From a virus: DNA of 64,000 nucleotides. How positions within the stretch are numbered: position 1 is the stretch's first letter; each line of letters starts with the position of its first letter. Location: IMG/VR virus record IMGVR_UViG_3300046519_000190, positions 46,852-110,851 of that record; one strand, 5' to 3'. Shown here piece after piece: positions 58,452 to 64,000 of the stretch. Position numbers and translations under genes: made by a program. The notes beneath the pieces are model-generated. The model had not been told where the DNA came from. It did not search any database and saw only the letters and a list, made by a program, of their open reading frames with translations.

Positions 58452-58769
58452 TCAAGAGAAGTGACCAGAACCCTCCGGCCATTGAGGTTCGTTATCAGGT
58501 TCGTCTTCCTCATCGTCTTCCTCTTCATCGGGAGGCTCAAGACTGAACGGAAGCGCCCCCAGGATCAGCTTGGCGACGTGCAACCCGGCCCGGAAGCCTG
58601 CGAGCTTTTCGCCCTCAATGAGAATGTCGCTGTCGTCTTCCTCATTGCGGAGTTTCAGCCCCTTGTCGCCCGGCGTATTGAGGATTTCGTCGATCTGACT
58701 CAGCCTGGACTCATGCCACTTGACTACCATGTCAGCCAGATACTGAATGCCATCTTCTTGGTCAGCCAT
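58452..58769 (-). CDS. Acidic hypothetical protein
   Basis: 105 residues, helical start (QYLADMVVKWHESRLSQIDE) and a strongly acidic C-terminus (EPPDEEEDDEEDEPDNEP). Last gene of the operon from 61518. Function unknown. Confidence 0.72.
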   Translation of the reverse strand: MADQEDGIQYLADMVVKWHESRLSQIDEILNTPGDKGLKLRNEEDDSDILIEGEKLAGFRAGLHVAKLILGALPFSLEPPDEEEDDEEDEPDNEPQWPEGSGHFS

Positions 58770-59238
58770 CGATCACTCTCCCGATCATGTTGTTCACGTC
58801 ACTGAGCTTCGCCCAGAAGCGGATGGTTTTCAACTTGCGCGAGGCAGTGAACAGCGGATCACCGATCGCACTGACCCATTGCTTACTCCGGAAGGTCACG
58901 CTGTCGAAGTCTTGCCCGCCCTGGCGAATATAGATGCGGTCCATCTTGAGCTCCGTACCTTCGCGAAAGGTGAACAAGTGATTCCACTCGCCGCTCCAGT
59001 AGTCGTAGTTACCACCGCGATGCCCGGGATAGGGCGTGTACACCCAGTCGGTCTTGTCGATTTCTGCGGCACGCTGACCCAGAGTCAGACGACCCCAGTC
59101 ATCGTGCGCTCGATATGGAGGTGTGATCCCGGCCTGGTCGATCAACTTCTGGTTCCGGGACTCTTCGTACAGGTTGAACGTCCAGTCTTTTTCGAGCTGG
59201 ATGACAGTGCCCAGAGGCGGTATGAAAATCTGTGGCAT
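58762..59238 (-). CDS. Conserved hypothetical protein
   Basis: 158 residues. PPLGTVIQLEKDWTFNLYEE, then MDRIYIRQGGQDFDSVTFR, a pattern I associate with a widespread small phage family of unknown function. Beta-rich. Overlaps the next gene by 8 bases and follows the previous one with a 1-base overlap. Confidence 0.78.
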   Translation of the reverse strand: MPQIFIPPLGTVIQLEKDWTFNLYEESRNQKLIDQAGITPPYRAHDDWGRLTLGQRAAEIDKTDWVYTPYPGHRGGNYDYWSGEWNHLFTFREGTELKMDRIYIRQGGQDFDSVTFRSKQWVSAIGDPLFTASRKLKTIRFWAKLSDVNNMIGRVIDG

Positions 59239-59501
59239 TACTGCAATACCTCGCCGTCGTCGCTAAGCACAAACAGAGTGCGGTTTTCAGGGGTCATCAC
59301 CACATCATGGTGCGATAGCAGATCATACGCCTGACACTCCAGATTACTGGCGCTGTCGATCGCCGCGTACTCGACCGGGATCAGCAAATGCCGGCCGCTG
59401 GCTTGTTCAAGAGTGAAGATCGCAACCTGCGGGTCTTCACGAAACTTGGCCGCTCGAACGCTTGCGTCGTCGACCAGTTTCTTCAGTTCACTCAGCCTCA
59501 T
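59238..59501 (-). CDS. Small hypothetical protein
   Basis: 87 residues, MRLSELKKLVDDASVRAAKF. The first five residues match those of the 60433 gene (MRLSE). Beta-rich C-terminal half. Coupled to both neighbours. Confidence 0.7.
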   Translation of the reverse strand: MRLSELKKLVDDASVRAAKFREDPQVAIFTLEQASGRHLLIPVEYAAIDSASNLECQAYDLLSHHDVVMTPENRTLFVLSDDGEVLQ

Positions 59502-59716
59502 AGCTCAACGTCTCCGCGCGCCGCTGCGTGGTCTACGACACCCTGGCCATGTCCCGACAGCCACAGGCTGTACAGGTCTTCGGTTTCAAGGCTGTTGTAT
59601 GTACCGTCTTCGTGCTTCGAGAAGTCCAGCTTCCCGGCCCGCAAGACGATGTTCCTCATGGTGTGCAGTGCGCAGTGTTCAAACAACGCCTGCAATCGTT
59701 TGGCATTTGAAGTCAT
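59498..59716 (-). CDS. Small hypothetical protein
   Basis: 72 residues from the ATG at 59716, which has a strong AAGGAG; the longer frame is rejected. MTSNAKRLQALFEHCALHTM, then a short acidic tail. It overlaps the previous gene by 38 bases. Confidence 0.68.
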   Translation of the reverse strand: MTSNAKRLQALFEHCALHTMRNIVLRAGKLDFSKHEDGTYNSLETEDLYSLWLSGHGQGVVDHAAARGDVEL

Positions 59717-59960
59717 TGTCGCTCTCCTTAAAACTGTGAAGCTGGTCACGCACGTATTGTCCGCCCGCAACCCAAAGTTGGAATAACTGTCTGGTGCTGC
59801 TCTGAATCCACTGACTTTCGTCTTCTGGATCGCGGTAGCAGTCACGGGGCTTGAGAACCCGGGTCTTTACTGCTGCCACTTCGAACTCAGCCATCTGGGC
59901 AAGTCGTTCTTGGTACAGAAGCGTCTCGGCAATCGAAACGCCAATGTGTTGGTTTGTCAT
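59679..59960 (-). CDS. Small hypothetical protein
   Basis: 93 residues, helical N-terminus (VSIAETLLYQERLAQMAEFE) and a WIQSSTRQLFQLWVAGGQYV segment. Its LWVAGG phrase resembles LWLSGHG in the downstream 59716 protein (both follow SLYS/QLFQ-like residues), hinting at paralogy. Function unknown. Confidence 0.68.
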   Translation of the reverse strand: MTNQHIGVSIAETLLYQERLAQMAEFEVAAVKTRVLKPRDCYRDPEDESQWIQSSTRQLFQLWVAGGQYVRDQLHSFKESDNDFKCQTIAGVV

Positions 59961-60433
59961 CGGTCAAGCACCTTGAAAGTCTTCGCCACCACCTGGGTGT
60001 AATCGATGCCCCAGGCGTCGAAATCGTCATCCAGCAGACTCTGCAAGTGCGGAAGATCGATTTTTAGCCAGTTTATGACCATGTTGTTGGTGTAGCCTGC
60101 AACGCCCGTGTTTTTCTGCGCCCAACTGCGTATCAGCCAGAACACAGTAAGAGCCTCAACGCGCTCCGCCAGATAGAACGCTCGCGTGTGCGGGATGTAC
60201 CCGGTGACCAGATTCGCAAAGTTGGTGTACTCCGCGACATCCATCTCACCATCTGGGTTGAGCATGTCCAGCTTGGTGGCAATCTCAAAGCGCGTCAGAG
60301 CCTCTTCATCCTTCTGCATGATCATGTAGTCACGCACAACCCGGACGTTCATTGCGTGGTCTTCTATGAAGCCAAGACCGCTCTTGCTCTTCTCGGGCTT
60401 GTCGCTCGCACCCCAAATCTCACTGAGCCTCAT
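59957..60433 (-). CDS. Hypothetical protein with N-terminal IWGA motif
   Basis: 158 residues beginning MRLSEIWGASDKPEKSKSG, then a helical body. Two other proteins in this operon (starts 61154 and 61518) begin with the same (S/G)xIWGA(S/T)(D/E) motif and then diverge. The shared short tag on unrelated bodies suggests a targeting or processing signal. Confidence 0.75.
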   Translation of the reverse strand: MRLSEIWGASDKPEKSKSGLGFIEDHAMNVRVVRDYMIMQKDEEALTRFEIATKLDMLNPDGEMDVAEYTNFANLVTGYIPHTRAFYLAERVEALTVFWLIRSWAQKNTGVAGYTNNMVINWLKIDLPHLQSLLDDDFDAWGIDYTQVVAKTFKVLDR

Positions 60434-60819
60434 GAGACGTGGGTGAAAACGATGTAGGTCAATCGACGCTCAAGCTCTTCCTCGCTCAAGCCCGCAAAAC
60501 GCAGCGTGTCGATGGTTTCTTGCTTCTGCGCTGCGGTAATAGGCTCTTCGGGGCTGAACATGGTAAAGCCCAGCGTTTCACCCTCGTAGCTGTCCGCGTA
60601 GTCAACCACACGCCCGGCGATCATGTACTCGCAGCTCATGCAGTCGTCCACGACAACCACCGGCTGGTCACGAACGTCTTTCTGTATACGGTACGGCAGA
60701 CCCATGAAGCGGTCGCTTCTGTAGTCACCATTTTCATGGTCTTCGAAGAACATCCTTTCTCCCTCTTCGAAGCTCAGCTTCACGCCGAACATCACCAACT
60801 GCCGTTCACGGGTGCTCAT
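60430..60819 (-). CDS. Hypothetical protein
   Basis: 129 residues. VKLSFEEGERMFFEDHENGD, a central PVVVVDDCMSCEYMIAG with two Cys, and a C-terminal helical region (EEELERRLTYIVFTHVS). Overlaps both neighbours by 4 bases. Function unknown. Confidence 0.72.
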   Translation of the reverse strand: MSTRERQLVMFGVKLSFEEGERMFFEDHENGDYRSDRFMGLPYRIQKDVRDQPVVVVDDCMSCEYMIAGRVVDYADSYEGETLGFTMFSPEEPITAAQKQETIDTLRFAGLSEEELERRLTYIVFTHVS

Positions 60820-61154
60820 AGTGTCATTCCCATTAATCTGACGTTGTTCGCCAGGCTTTCGTAAATTTGAGGCAGACGATCGAGGTCAAACTTCTCCACA
60901 TCGTCTGTGCAAAGCCAGTCCATCTCTTGGTTCGTGCAACCAAGCATGCGGGTGATTTTGTCCGCGTTCATCCTCGCGTTCTCTGGACGCAGGAAAAACT
61001 CGTCGATCTTTCTCACGATGGCCAGCTTGCCCGCTTTCACACCGGCTTCGAAAGCCTCTTTGGGTGTCATTCCGGTGGTGTCCACGTTGTCCATTTCTGG
61101 CAGAGGCGCAGAGTTCTCTGTCGCACCCCAAATATCACTGGTTTTAAGCGTCAT
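60816..61154 (-). CDS. Hypothetical protein with N-terminal IWGA motif
   Basis: 112 residues, MTLKTSDIWGATENSAPLPE, followed by a helical domain (GMTPKEAFEAGVKAGKLAIV). Second member of the IWGA set. Start overlaps the previous stop by 11 bases; AGAGATAA upstream. Confidence 0.73.
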   Translation of the reverse strand: MTLKTSDIWGATENSAPLPEMDNVDTTGMTPKEAFEAGVKAGKLAIVRKIDEFFLRPENARMNADKITRMLGCTNQEMDWLCTDDVEKFDLDRLPQIYESLANNVRLMGMTL

Positions 61155-61518
61155 CGTTTATTATCTCTGTTGGGAAAAATTCAACACCTTTGCCGACAAG
61201 TTCTACCACGTCTTCGGTGGTCAGTCCCACAAGAATAGCTGCCACGTTCTGCATCCGCGACGCTTGAAGCGGGAAGCTCTCGAAGTATTCAGGCTCCAAG
61301 CTGATCACCGCTCCAAACGCTCTTGGACTCATGCAGAAGCTCTTTCTAAGGGTCTGCATGTCTTCCGCATTACAGAACTCGCCTTTGTCTTGCAGGTCGA
61401 CGATCTTGTGGTGGATAAAATCCAGCGAGTCCCTCACAGACATCAGAAACCGATCCTCTTGCTTGCTTTCCTGGGGCTTGTCTGCGTCTGTAGCGCCCCA
61501 AATCTCTCCCATCTTCAT
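61144..61518 (-). CDS. Hypothetical protein with N-terminal IWGA motif
   Basis: 124 residues, MKMGEIWGATDADKPQESKQ, then a helical domain (LQDKGEFCNAEDMQTLRKSF). Third member of the IWGA set and first gene of the operon running to 58452. GAGAG ribosome site. Confidence 0.75.
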   Translation of the reverse strand: MKMGEIWGATDADKPQESKQEDRFLMSVRDSLDFIHHKIVDLQDKGEFCNAEDMQTLRKSFCMSPRAFGAVISLEPEYFESFPLQASRMQNVAAILVGLTTEDVVELVGKGVEFFPTEIINDDA

Positions 61519-61540
61519 AGGTACTCTCGTTCTGTCTGTG

Positions 61541-61600
61541 CTTCTTTGTGTACAGCTTGTCTGTTTTCAGCGTTTATAAGTGTAAACGCTTGCACAAGGT
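61541..61600 (-). promoter_or_regulatory. Promoter region of the IWGA operon
   Basis: The minus strand contains GTGCAAGCGTTTACA, TATAAACGCT and then GTACACAAAGA. The TAAACGCT-(n)-ACACAAAGA order matches the promoter at 58351-58381. A perfect -35/-10 pair could not be fixed. GCAAGCG is the reverse complement of the CGCTTGC word. Confidence 0.45.
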
Positions 61601-61615
61601 CTATGTTGGCTCCCA

Positions 61616-61644
61616 ACAAAAAGCCCAGAACGAAGTCCGGGCTT
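61616..61644 (-). terminator. Intrinsic terminator after the 61666 gene
   Basis: AAGCCC and GGGCTT pair with additional inner pairs. The minus strand then reads TTTTTG. Confidence 0.75.
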
Positions 61645-61665
61645 GACGTTCATGAGGTAACAGCG

Positions 61666-62085
61666 TCAGCGCACGCTTTTGAGAAGCGGGATCGTCTTCT
61701 GTGTGGTCAAGTCATAGATGGCAGTGGCTTTCTCAATGGCCTTTTGGACATCGGTAGGCATGTGTGTCTGGAGCTTGTTCATGGACTGTGTTTCGAGCAC
61801 CAGGATGTCACGCGCCAATCGTTTGATTTCCTGACTCCGGGTTTTGGCTTGCTCGATAGCCTTGTGACGGTGAATCTGGATCTGCATGTAGTCGTCTTCG
61901 TCGTGGGGGTCGAGTCCGCCATTCTCAGCAAGCCGGCGAAGCCGGGCTTCGTGTAACTGGGCGTCCCCGTATTGGTTCAGGGCTTTACGCTGGTGGGGCG
62001 TGTGGAACCCGAGTTTATTCCACAGGCGTTCAAGTCCGTTACGGGGTTTGGGCATTTCGAAGTGGTCGTGTAAGGGCTTAGGCAT
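61666..62085 (-). CDS. Charged hypothetical protein
   Basis: 139 residues, basic N-terminus (MPKPLHDHFEMPKPRNGLER), then long charged helices (AIEQAKTRSQEIKRLARDIL). Could be coiled-coil. Preceded by the direct-repeat region at 62099-62207. Function unknown. Confidence 0.73.
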   Translation of the reverse strand: MPKPLHDHFEMPKPRNGLERLWNKLGFHTPHQRKALNQYGDAQLHEARLRRLAENGGLDPHDEDDYMQIQIHRHKAIEQAKTRSQEIKRLARDILVLETQSMNKLQTHMPTDVQKAIEKATAIYDLTTQKTIPLLKSVR

Positions 62086-62207
62086 GTTGGTCTCTCTTGT
62101 GTAAGGGGTTACGTGGTTAAGTGTTATGTGGCTACGTGGTTAAGTGTTTACGATCCGGCTGTGTAAGGGGCTATGTGGTTAATTCCTACTCCTGGTTGTG
62201 TAAGGGC
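62068..62207. repeat. Iteron-like direct repeats
   Basis: GTGTAAGGG occurs at 62068, 62099, 62161 and 62197. In two cases it is extended as GTGTAAGGGG-(T/C)TA(C/T)GTGGTTAA. ACGTGGTTAAGTGTT occurs at 62111 and again near 62134. No open frame uses them. They could be protein-binding iterons of an origin, or regulator sites; no gene was found from 62086 to 62319. Confidence 0.6.
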
Positions 62208-62273
62208 TGTTCCTGGGAGTCCGGGACAATGGCGCCAATAGGGCCACACTTTCAAACTACCATCTAAGACTTT

Positions 62274-62301
62274 GACAACTTACTCCAACTAGTAAGTTGT
62301 C
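62274..62301. promoter_or_regulatory. Perfect 11-bp hairpin at the left edge of the GG/CC-free tract
   Basis: GACAACTTACT (62274-62284) and AGTAAGTTGTC (62291-62301) pair perfectly around CCAACT. The last CC before the GG/CC-free tract is in this loop. No T-tract follows on the minus strand. Confidence 0.6.
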
Positions 62302-62319
62302 TTATATATTAACTAACAA

Positions 62320-62646
62320 CTAGTGTGCAAACTTAGCGCACAACTTAGCGCGTACAATAGCGCGTATATCAGAGCGCATTGTATATACACTAGTGCGAGT
62401 GCAACTAACATCTAGTGCGATGCGTACAACATGACGCTTGATAGCGTCATATACAGCGCTTGCACTAGCAGCGTCTAACATCACACTAACGTTATCAGAG
62501 CGATGCAGATAGTAACGCTTATGAGCGCGCACATAGCGCAATTGAAAAAGCGCGTTACTTGCGCACGTCACATAGTAGCGACGATCTGTTACGAGCGCGC
62601 TAGCGTGCGCTGTGAGACGTTTTGCGTGTGTCATGCTCATACTCAC
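62320..62646 (-). CDS. Hypothetical protein lacking Gly, Pro and Trp
   Basis: 108 residues at most, starting at one of three closely spaced Met or GTG codons (MSMSMTHAKRLTAHASALV). Arg/Ala/Val/Tyr-rich and basic. It has no Gly, Pro or Trp because their codons need GG or CC, and no Glu. There is no clear ribosome site, so its status as a gene is less certain than its neighbour; the alternative is a noncoding part of the tract. Confidence 0.55.
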   Translation of the reverse strand: MSMSMTHAKRLTAHASALVTDRRYYVTCASNALFQLRYVRAHKRYYLHRSDNVSVMLDAASASAVYDAIKRHVVRIALDVSCTRTSVYTMRSDIRAIVRAKLCAKFAH

Positions 62647-62658
62647 TGCTTGAATCAG

Positions 62659-62691
62659 AGAAAAGCGCTCTCAGACGATCTGAGAGCGCTT
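62659..62691 (-). terminator. Strong intrinsic terminator made without GG or CC
   Basis: AAGCGCTCTCAGA and TCTGAGAGCGCTT form a perfect 13-bp stem with loop CGA, and TTTTC follows on the minus strand. Its stem alternates G and C, in keeping with the surrounding constraint. Confidence 0.88.
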
Positions 62692-62705
62692 GTGTGTGCG
62701 CTTGA

Positions 62706-63260
62706 TTAAGCGCTGTAAATCGCAATCAACTCTTTGAGTACAACTGCATCTTTGTTCAAGTTGATAGTCTTTTCAGACTTCGAGTAAGTTGCGAAGTTGA
62801 AGAAGATCGCGCACGTTTTGAAATACTGCGCTTGCGTAGTAGTTTCGTGTTGCATTTGTGCGCGCACTTGTTCAAGCGTCATGCTCACTGCATCTTTTGC
62901 GACGATGAATTGCAGCACAGCGTCAAGCGCACGATCGTTAACTTTTTGTTTGTTTGCGATTGCTTCGAGAATCGCAATCGAACGCTTTTTCAGTTCACGC
63001 GATTGCTCAGAAAGTTGCGCAGCGTCAACTTTGTACTTGCTCAGACTTGCGAGCGCTTTTTCGCTCATGTTCGACAGCGCTTCTGTGTAGCGCTCGTGAG
63101 TCGACGCAGTTTTAGCAGTAGCGTTGAAGCTAACGCGCTCTTCATCAGACTGCGCTTGCTCAGCTTGCTGCAAAGCTTGCGTTTTAGTGTTGCTGTAGTT
63201 CACAGCAGCGTTAGCGAAAACTTCTTTAAAAGATGCAGCTTTAGCATTGATAGTAGTCAT
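62706..63260 (-). CDS. Helical hypothetical protein lacking Gly, Pro and Trp
   Basis: 184 residues from the ATG at 63260, ribosome site GAGAG. MTTINAKAASFKEVFANAAV; Ala/Gln/Lys/Ser/Glu-rich, predicted almost fully helical, with Cys only in FKTCAIFF. Gly, Pro and Trp are completely absent, which is extraordinary for this length. A strong promoter lies about 80 bases upstream and a strong terminator follows, suggesting an abundant, possibly early, product. Not recognised. Confidence 0.85.
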   Translation of the reverse strand: MTTINAKAASFKEVFANAAVNYSNTKTQALQQAEQAQSDEERVSFNATAKTASTHERYTEALSNMSEKALASLSKYKVDAAQLSEQSRELKKRSIAILEAIANKQKVNDRALDAVLQFIVAKDAVSMTLEQVRAQMQHETTTQAQYFKTCAIFFNFATYSKSEKTINLNKDAVVLKELIAIYSA

Positions 63261-63337
63261 GATAATACTCTCTCGTTGTGAGCTTCGCGATATTGCGAAG
63301 TCTCTGCAAGTCGCGTTGTGCGTCTTGCTTGAAATGA

Positions 63338-63367
63338 ATATTAGCAGACTCAAAGTCCTGTGCAAGC
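63338..63367 (-). promoter_or_regulatory. Strong sigma-70 promoter for the 63260 gene
   Basis: On the minus strand TTGCAC (63367-63362), 18 bases, then TAATAT (63343-63338). CGCTTGCAC extends the -35. It sits exactly at the right edge of the GG/CC-free tract. Confidence 0.78.
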
Positions 63368-63589
63368 GATTTTTCGATTATTTCTCAGATCGGAAAAGCA
63401 TAAGCTTAGATCGAAAAAATGCTTGCTCTGCAAGCGTTCACTGTGATAGTCGCGCAGCGCGCACATAGATAAACGACGTTCCGGCTCAGAACTGGCTTTT
63501 CGGCATTTTGTGGCTAAAGCCCGGTTTCGGGCCACATTCCGAGGCAAGCCGCGGCTTGGGTTCCCGTGGAAAATAAATCGAAAAAACGC
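63368..63589. promoter_or_regulatory. Divergent intergenic region with palindromes
   Basis: No gene was found here. TTGCTCTGCAAGCG near 63424 forms a short dyad and another AACGCTTGCA word on the minus strand, a possible second promoter. GCCCG-GTTT-CGGGC and the palindrome AAGCCGCGGCTT lie at 63516-63560. The plus-strand half returns to normal GG/CC frequency. Confidence 0.5.
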
Positions 63590-63617
63590 TTGCAACCGTC
63601 CCGTGGCGTCCTAGAAT
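63590..63617 (+). promoter_or_regulatory. Sigma-70 promoter for the 63644 gene
   Basis: TTGCAA (63590-63595), 16 bases, TAGAAT (63612-63617), preceded by AAAAAACGC. Ribosome site AAAGGAG follows. Confidence 0.68.
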
Positions 63618-63643
63618 GAACACATACCAAAGGAGATACCGCA

Positions 63644-63859
63644 ATGAACTCAATCACCTCGCTCTTCCTGTCCATGATGATCGTCTGCCTCGCCATCCCA
63701 GCCGCCCTCGCCGTGACCGGCGCAACCGCCCAAGGCGCCCGGGAGCGCGCCGCGGAAATCCGCTACCAGGAAAAATCCGGGACTGCCAAGCTAAACGGGG
63801 CCATTTTCCGGGCCAACCTCAAAGCCGCGGCCAAAGCCTGCCCCAACTGCCAAATGTGA
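63644..63859 (+). CDS. Small exported or membrane-anchored protein
   Basis: 71 residues after AAAGGAGATACCGCA. The N-terminal hydrophobic stretch (LFLSMMIVCLAIPAALAVTG) followed by ATAQGA could be a signal peptide or an anchor. The mature part is basic and ends KACPNCQM, with a CxxC. Function unknown. Codon and GG/CC use is GC-rich, in sharp contrast with the tract to its left. Confidence 0.75.
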   Translation: MNSITSLFLSMMIVCLAIPAALAVTGATAQGARERAAEIRYQEKSGTAKLNGAIFRANLKAAAKACPNCQM

Positions 63860-64000
63860 CCCAAACCCGCCCAAGGGCCACCAAAAGGCTGGCCCGCCCT
63901 GAATCCCTCCCAATGTGACTCCCAAGCTCCCACGGGCCATCCCACGGCCCAAGGCACCCGGCGACCCCGCAGGCAACCATAGGCGGCTCCATAGAGCCGT
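63860..64000. other. GC-rich window end with hairpins
   Basis: GGGCCA..TGGCCC, CGGGCC..GGCCC and CGGCTC-CATA-GAGCCG are successive hairpins. No T-tract and no supported gene. It could be the leader of a further plus-strand gene or a structured end region. Confidence 0.4.

Larger units (their letters stand above)
62287..63356. other. 1070-base tract without any GG or CC dinucleotide
   Basis: Reading every base from 62287 to 63356, neither GG nor CC occurs, so no run of two G or two C exists on either strand. GCGC, CGC and GCG are frequent, so this is not simply low GC. The tract covers two genes, their ribosome sites and a terminator, so the constraint acts on DNA or RNA sequence and not on one protein. 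It ends at CC 63357-63358; to 63480 only that CC and one GG at 63394 occur. Confidence 0.95.

Noticed and set aside
62068-62207. CRISPR array
   Set aside because: Repeats are short, imperfect and unevenly spaced, without unique spacers or cas genes.
1-64000. Prophage or lysogeny module
   Set aside because: No integrase, excisionase, CI-like repressor or attachment-site duplication was seen in this window.

Overview
The window is one contiguous piece of a tailed, virulent-looking bacteriophage genome. No integrase, excisionase or lysogeny repressor was seen. The tail order (G/GT, H, M, L, K, I, J) and long tape measure indicate a lambda-like siphovirus. Codon preference, the GC-rich background, and the tRNA and lysis gene types suggest a Pseudomonas-like gammaproteobacterial host; this is inference, since no host sequence is present. 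Almost all genes lie on the minus strand in tightly coupled operons with frequent 4-base stop/start overlaps.

Right to left (direction of transcription). (a) 51.4-47.2 kb minus: an eight-gene translationally coupled operon with two ParB-type proteins, an ABC-type ATPase, a GNAT/Mom-like acyltransferase and a small winged-helix protein. A divergent plus-strand SF2 helicase sits at 51.5-53.1 kb. (b) 47-19 kb minus: the late region, comprising terminases, portal, scaffold, capsid, head-tail joining genes, tail tube, chaperones with a programmed -1 frameshift, tape measure, minor tail proteins, central fibre J, a 1640-residue Ala/Ser/Thr-repeat fibre and its partners, then holin, SAR-type endolysin and overlapping spanins. 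(c) 18-0 kb minus: the replication region, comprising PhoH-like ATPase, an Hfq/Sm-like protein, DnaB-type helicase, DnaG-type primase, ATP-dependent DNA ligase, a CobS/CobT-like AAA+/VWA pair, and a DNA polymerase III alpha subunit carrying a C-terminal uracil-DNA-glycosylase-like domain. (d) 53.2-64 kb: an accessory region with tRNA-Trp, tRNA-Tyr and a tRNA(CAT), a SLOG/TerB/small-membrane-protein cassette, an approximately 690-base locus of structured noncoding RNA, a proteasome beta/HslV-like protein, glutaredoxin, and many small unknown genes, three of which share an N-terminal IWGA motif.

Two parts stand out as probably undescribed. From 62287 to 63356 (1070 bases, two genes) there is not a single GG or CC dinucleotide on either strand, although GC, CG and GCGC are abundant. 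The two encoded proteins therefore contain no Gly, Pro or Trp. Something selects strictly against adjacent G or C here; evasion of a GG/CC-dependent recognition system (for example the type I-F CRISPR PAM, or restriction) in early-entering DNA is one hypothesis. Second, 55759-56442 carries an array of long-stem, multi-hairpin RNA elements, including two with 15-bp closing helices and self-complementary GGCC tetraloops, a tRNA-like cloverleaf and a strong terminator. This layout recalls the large ornate phage RNAs (GOLLD, ROOL) that sit near tRNAs, but it may be a new class.
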